A program made the translations under genes and the position numbers. The notes under the pieces are model-generated. The model worked only from the letters and a program-made list of their open reading frames with translations. It searched no databases and was not told the DNA's origin. From Pirellulales bacterium (GTDB taxonomy: Bacteria > Planctomycetota > Planctomycetia > Pirellulales > JAICIG01), in NCBI GenBank assembly GCA_025924495.1, contig JAICIG010000344.1, positions 1 through 8,694 on the forward strand: 8,694 nt of DNA, written 5' to 3'. Positions 6,468 through 8,694 of the stretch are shown in pieces; position 1 is the first letter of the stretch; every line of letters begins with the position of its first letter.

Positions 6468-6752
6468 CTAGGCCTGCGCATTCGCTCGGGGCCGATTCTT
6501 GTCGATGATGGCCGCGAGGATCAGGCCAAACGCTGCCAGCCGGACAGCGTAAAAATAAATCTCGTGCTCGCTGTGGTCGGGCAAAAATGCGACTACGATT
6601 CGGGTGATGCTGAACAGCCAAAAAGCGATGGCAAAGATGAAAAACAGCCGATCGCCGGTATCTTTCCAGAACCTCAGGAAAAACAGTCCGGCGATTGCGT
6701 TGCCCATGGCAATGGCGCCCATGATGCAAAATCCGACGCTGCTTACTAGCAT
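6468..6752 (-). CDS. Small three-helix membrane protein, DUF5985-like (distal)
   Basis: A 94-aa integral membrane protein of unknown function, with hydrophobic segments at about 6-27, 35-57 and 65-83 and a short charged tail D-K-N-R-P-R. The first loop carries L-R-F-W-K-D-T-G-D-R-L. It aligns without gaps, at a fixed offset of five residues, to the product of the gene just upstream: R27/R22, W29/Y24, T32/S27, G33/G28, R35/R30, L36/L31 and R71-L72/R66-L67. The two are therefore paralogues. From memory this resembles the uncharacterised DUF5985 family, which I could not check. An upstream in-frame ATG at 6803 would overlap the previous gene by 26 bp and has no ribosome site. The ATG at 6752 has GAGGAG six bases upstream, so I use it, which leaves 25 bp between the genes. 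It is the last gene of the three-gene operon. Confidence 0.8.
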   Translation of the reverse strand: MLVSSVGFCIMGAIAMGNAIAGLFFLRFWKDTGDRLFFIFAIAFWLFSITRIVVAFLPDHSEHEIYFYAVRLAAFGLILAAIIDKNRPRANAQA

Positions 6753-6758
6753 CCGGGT

Positions 6759-6764
6759 CTCCTC
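6759..6764 (-). promoter_or_regulatory. Ribosome binding site that decides a start
   Basis: GAGGAG on the minus strand ends six bases before the ATG at 6752. It is the strongest Shine-Dalgarno in the window and selects this start over the in-frame ATG at 6803. Confidence 0.7.
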
Positions 6765-6777
6765 GTCGATGGCGCCG

Positions 6778-7035
6778 TCATTTGGATTCCCATACCAGAC
6801 CATAGACCAGCAACAAAGTCGCGACCAAGGCGATCAATCGGCGATACAACGATAAGTCAATGGCAGGCAAGATGATAACGTCGACGAATAAGAATATGTT
6901 TTCAGCGGCCATGCCAAAAAAGCACAGGCTGCTCCAGAACAAAAGGCGAACGCCGCTCTGCCGGTAGCCTCGCAGTAACAAGAGGGCACACGCCAGACTG
7001 GTGGCCGCGCAGAGGATATATACGGCTTGGGTCAT
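6778..7035 (-). CDS. Small three-helix membrane protein, DUF5985-like (proximal)
   Basis: An 85-aa membrane protein with predicted helices at about 3-21, 31-56 and 64-82. The first loop has L-R-G-Y-R-Q-S-G-V-R-L, and N46 and D52 lie in or near the second helix, unusual polar residues for so small a membrane protein. The N-terminus is short, so insertion probably does not need a cleaved signal. The ATG overlaps the stop of the winged-helix gene as ATGA (7035-7032), and AGGGGAT lies five bases before it, so translation is likely coupled. It is a paralogue of the downstream 94-aa protein by gap-free alignment. From memory it resembles DUF5985 membrane proteins. No enzymatic motif is present, and a role as a subunit, sensor or membrane anchor working with its paralogue is only a guess. 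Confidence 0.82.
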   Translation of the reverse strand: MTQAVYILCAATSLACALLLLRGYRQSGVRLLFWSSLCFFGMAAENIFLFVDVIILPAIDLSLYRRLIALVATLLLVYGLVWESK

Positions 7036-7421
7036 TTTTGATCCCCTTTGCGGAGCCGGAAGGCGTCGGCAAAAGTCCGCACCTTGTCGACCGGCTTGGA
7101 GTAGATCTCAGTGATCACTGACACTCGGCGAGCTCGATACGCCTCAGCAAGGTCGACGATCAACCGGGCCAGTTCAGGCGTCGAAGGGGAGTAACGATAG
7201 GCGCCAGGCGATTCCGATTCCGCTGCCAGCAATCCGCGCGTCTCCCAGTCGGCAAGATGAGCGGCGATCAGAGTCTCGCCCGTGTACAGCGAACGAGCCA
7301 CTTCTTCGACAGTCCAAACGCGCTCGGAGCTATCCTTAAGCAACAGCAAAACTTCGAGTTGCGCAACGGATGCGATGTTTTCGGCGATGAACCGCTGGAT
7401 CGGTTCAGTCAACTCGCTCAA
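7032..7421 (-). CDS. Small winged-helix-like regulator of the membrane pair
   Basis: A 129-aa cytosolic protein. Residues about 16-80 fit a winged helix: helix I-A-S-V-A-Q-L-E-V-L-L-L-L (16-28), W-T-V-E-E-V-A-R-S-L (36-45), helix T-L-I-A-A-H-L-A-D-W-E (50-60), then G-L-L and the wing strand Y-R-Y-S-P (75-79). A long basic C-terminal helix follows, with A-Y-R-A-R-R-V-S-V-I (94-103), and the protein ends in F-A-D-A-F-R-L-R-K. This suggests a DNA-binding regulator, but the recognition helix is not basic, so it could be a protein-interaction winged helix. The start is TTG at 7421, preceded by A-A-A-G-G at seven bases; no ATG occurs early in the frame. It is the first gene of the operon, coupled by ATGA overlap to the first membrane protein. 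No convincing promoter was found upstream; TAGATT on the minus strand near 7481-7486 lacks a good -35. Confidence 0.8.
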   Translation of the reverse strand: MSELTEPIQRFIAENIASVAQLEVLLLLKDSSERVWTVEEVARSLYTGETLIAAHLADWETRGLLAAESESPGAYRYSPSTPELARLIVDLAEAYRARRVSVITEIYSKPVDKVRTFADAFRLRKGDQK

Positions 7422-7691
7422 CGTTCTGCCTTTCGCAACCTTTCAAGCTCGGCGCATGGGCCGAACGTCACAGGCTTAATCTATTGGAATGGCCTCCGGC
7501 CGTTGGTTTTCGCTGCGTTCCGATGCTCGCGCCAACTGACGCATGCCGGAACCGCTCACAATGCCACGAAATGAAAGCCAGGCGCATCAAGACTTTGCGC
7601 CTCGAGCTGTCGTAGCTCAATCGAATGCTAGAGTTTAACTCGCAGCAAAGGTTAGGTAGCAGTTGGCCGACTTCCTGTCAACCAAGCAACG
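7422..7691. other. Intergenic region between divergent units, no gene seen
   Basis: Between the TTG start of the winged-helix gene and the operator-like repeat there is no open frame with coding character on either strand. I see only small palindromes: GGCC-TCC-GGCC at 7492-7502, the hairpin GAGCT-gtcgt-AGCTC at 7604-7618, and GAGT-TTA-ACTC at 7631-7641. The stretch 7605-7682 has a faint tRNA D-arm look but no T-arm or anticodon stem. The promoter of the winged-helix operon should lie here but could not be placed. Confidence 0.5.
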
Positions 7692-7716
7692 GATTTGCCG
7701 GCAGGATCGGCAAATC
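7692..7716. promoter_or_regulatory. Perfect inverted repeat abutting the kinase promoter, putative operator
   Basis: GATTTGCCG (7692-7700) and CGGCAAATC (7708-7716) are perfect 9-bp inverted copies with a 7-bp spacer, 25 bp overall. The repeat ends two bases before the -35 hexamer at 7719, a typical site for an activator dimer or for a repressor that touches the -35. No T-run follows, so a terminator is unlikely. The binding protein is unknown; the divergently transcribed winged-helix protein is one candidate by proximity only. Confidence 0.55.
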
Positions 7717-7718
7717 GA

Positions 7719-7748
7719 TTGACATCGCTCCAACTGGCTCTTTAGACT
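7719..7748 (+). promoter_or_regulatory. Sigma70-type promoter upstream of the poly-HAMP kinase
   Basis: A perfect TTGACA (7719-7724) is followed after 18 bases by TAGACT (7743-7748, four of six). The start point would fall at about G7755 or A7757. This is the best -35 box in the window and the only plausible promoter for the terminator and kinase gene that follow. Confidence 0.6.
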
Positions 7749-7754
7749 AGCTTT

Positions 7755-7842
7755 GCATACATCTGCTCGCGATGGGCGGAACACCGGCATGCTATGGCAG
7801 CTCTCTCGGCGCGTTATTGCGCCCAGGGAGCTTTTTTATTTT
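7755..7842 (+). ncRNA. Leader or small RNA of about 88 nt ending in an intrinsic terminator
   Basis: From the predicted start near 7755 to the end of the U-tract is about 88 nt. The 5' half can form small helices, for example GCTC (7765-7768) with GGGC (7773-7776) and CGG (7777-7779) with CCG (7784-7786). CTGC at 7763-7766 can pair with GCAG at 7797-7800, which takes two bases from the foot of the terminator stem and so could act as a weak antiterminator. The element has its own promoter and terminator, so it may be an independent small RNA. The kinase start lies only 42 nt past the U-tract in the same direction, so a cis-acting attenuating leader or riboswitch is equally possible. I do not recognise a known riboswitch class. 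Confidence 0.45.
7799..7842 (+). terminator. Intrinsic terminator before the kinase gene
   Basis: The left arm 7799-7812 and right arm 7819-7832 form a 14-position stem with one C-C mismatch and one T-G wobble around the six-base loop GTTATT. A T-rich tract follows at once (TTTTTT A TTTT, 7832-7842). This is the textbook form of a rho-independent terminator and is clearly oriented rightward. No rightward gene lies between the helicase stop at 6384 and this point. Confidence 0.85.
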
Positions 7843-7884
7843 AATCTGCACGCCCGCGAAGGGTGCGGCAAAAGCGAGACAAAA

Positions 7885-8694
7885 ATGGCAACGACGGTCC
7901 ACGAGGATGGGGATAAGGTCGCGAACGGAGTTAATGGCAAGAAATCTCGCGAGACGGAGCCTAATCGACTGAAGAGTTCCCGTGCGACGCGTGCGGCTGT
8001 GGCCGCGTCGCCGTTGATCATTTCGCAGGATGAAGCGTTCAGCAAACGCCAACTTTTGGCAGCGCTTACGGCCCTTAAGAGGGGTGACTTCACCGCTCGA
8101 TTGCCGATCGGCAATGAAGGTATCGATGCCAAGATCGCCGACGTTTTTAACGACGTGATCGAACTCAGCGAGCGCATGGCCAACGAGCTAGAACGCTTGA
8201 GCCGGGTCGTCGGCAAGGAAGGCCGGATCTCGCAGCGCGCCAATATCGGGCTGATCAGCGGGTCGTGGGCCGAGGCGATCGATTCGGTCAACACCCTGAT
8301 TAGCGACCTCGTCCATCCGACCAGCGAAATGGCGCGCGTGATCGGCGCCGTGGCGAAGGGCGATCTTTCGCAATCGATGTCGCTGGAGAATGAAGGACGG
8401 CCGCTCAAGGGCGAATTCTTGCGCACCGCCAAGACCGTCAATACGATGGTCGATCAGCTCAGCTCGTTCGCCTCGGAAGTGACGCGCGTGGCCCGCGAAG
8501 TGGGCACTGAAGGCAAGCTCGGCGGCCAGGCCAAAGTGAAGGGCGTGGCCGGCACCTGGAAGGACTTGACCGACAACGTCAACCCCATGGCCACCAACCT
8601 CACAGGGCAGGTCCGCAACATAGCAGAGGTGGCCCGCCCAGTCGCGCGCGGCGATCTGTACCAGACGATAACGGGCGAGGGGAGAGGCGAAATA
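7885..8694 (+). CDS. Soluble poly-HAMP sensor histidine kinase (5' part)
   Basis: The frame is open to the window edge, giving 270 residues of what should be a much longer hybrid histidine kinase of the group III (Nik1/Os-1-like) poly-HAMP type. Residues 1-50 are basic and disordered with no membrane helix or signal peptide, so it is cytosolic. HAMP landmarks then recur about every 46-51 residues and alternate in type: R-G-D-F-T-A-R-L (66), E-G-R-I-S-Q-R-A (112), K-G-D-L-S-Q-S-M (158), E-G-K-L-G-G-Q-A (209) and R-G-D-L-Y-Q-T-I (255). The stretch [16 protein letters not shown] (185-200) is near-invariant in this family. Such arrays transmit signals to a downstream kinase core, often for osmotic or other stress. 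I start at ATG 7885, after the terminator; an in-frame ATG at 7789 would put the terminator inside the coding region. The last 35 residues diverge from the family consensus. The kinase and receiver domains lie beyond the window. Confidence 0.88.
   Translation, partial: MATTVHEDGDKVANGVNGKKSRETEPNRLKSSRATRAAVAASPLIISQDEAFSKRQLLAALTALKRGDFTARLPIGNEGIDAKIADVFNDVIELSERMANELERLSRVVGKEGRISQRANIGLISGSWAEAIDSVNTLISDLVHPTSEMARVIGAVAKGDLSQSMSLENEGRPLKGEFLRTAKTVNTMVDQLSSFASEVTRVAREVGTEGKLGGQAKVKGVAGTWKDLTDNVNPMATNLTGQVRNIAEVARPVARGDLYQTITGEGRGEI

Noticed and set aside
7605..7682. tRNA-like stretch with a GTAGCTCAAT...TAGAGT D-arm look
   Set aside because: No acceptor stem, no proper anticodon stem and no TTCGANTC T-arm could be folded.
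7789..7884. Upstream in-frame ATG for the kinase at 7789
   Set aside because: It would place a strong intrinsic terminator inside the coding region and add 32 residues unlike any family N-terminus.
7772..7972. 66-aa rightward open frame in the leader
   Set aside because: It runs through the terminator into the kinase start in another frame, has no ribosome site and becomes Arg-rich nonsense. A short leader peptide is not fully excluded but is not supported.
7836..8441. 201-aa leftward open frame over the kinase start
   Set aside because: It is the antisense of conserved HAMP coding sequence, is Ser/Arg/Leu-rich, and has no domain or ribosome site.

Overview
The window looks like chromosomal DNA from a GC-rich bacterium, most likely a planctomycete (Pirellulales-like). 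This is an inference from the company of genes: a divergent myo-inositol-phosphate synthase, a tiny lysine/alanine-rich histone H1-like protein, a cytosolic poly-HAMP sensor kinase and a HEAT-like protein I do not recognise. Shine-Dalgarno motifs are present for only some genes. There is no transposase, integrase, CRISPR array, tRNA or rRNA.

Layout. Positions 1-80 hold the last codons of a rightward gene ending in a TPR-like helix pair. It converges on a leftward class-I beta aspartate/prephenate-type aminotransferase (154-1353), and an inverted repeat fills the gap between the two stops. Divergent from the aminotransferase is a rightward inositol-3-phosphate synthase family gene (1643-2848). 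That gene converges, across another hairpin, on a leftward 519-aa HEAT-like protein (2929-4488). Next come a rightward 48-aa H1-like protein (4746-4892), a strong hairpin (4953-4986) and a rightward DEAD-box RNA helicase with a GTG start (5068-6384).

Converging on the helicase is a compact leftward operon (7421 to 6468): a small winged-helix-like protein with a TTG start, then two small three-helix membrane proteins that align to each other without gaps. It reads as a conserved but functionally unknown regulator plus membrane-pair cassette.

The right end (7692-8694) holds the start of a soluble poly-HAMP histidine kinase, cut by the window edge. Upstream of it lie a perfect 9-bp inverted repeat, a good sigma70-type promoter and, only about 50 nt past the predicted transcription start, a classical intrinsic terminator. 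The kinase start codon follows 42 nt after the U-tract. No rightward gene lies upstream that this terminator could serve, so it either makes an approximately 88-nt small RNA or works as an attenuator controlling the kinase.

No single pathway links the whole window. The genes are mostly independent units in alternating orientation with structured intergenic regions. The most interesting parts are the terminator-containing leader of the poly-HAMP kinase and the three-gene membrane cassette.
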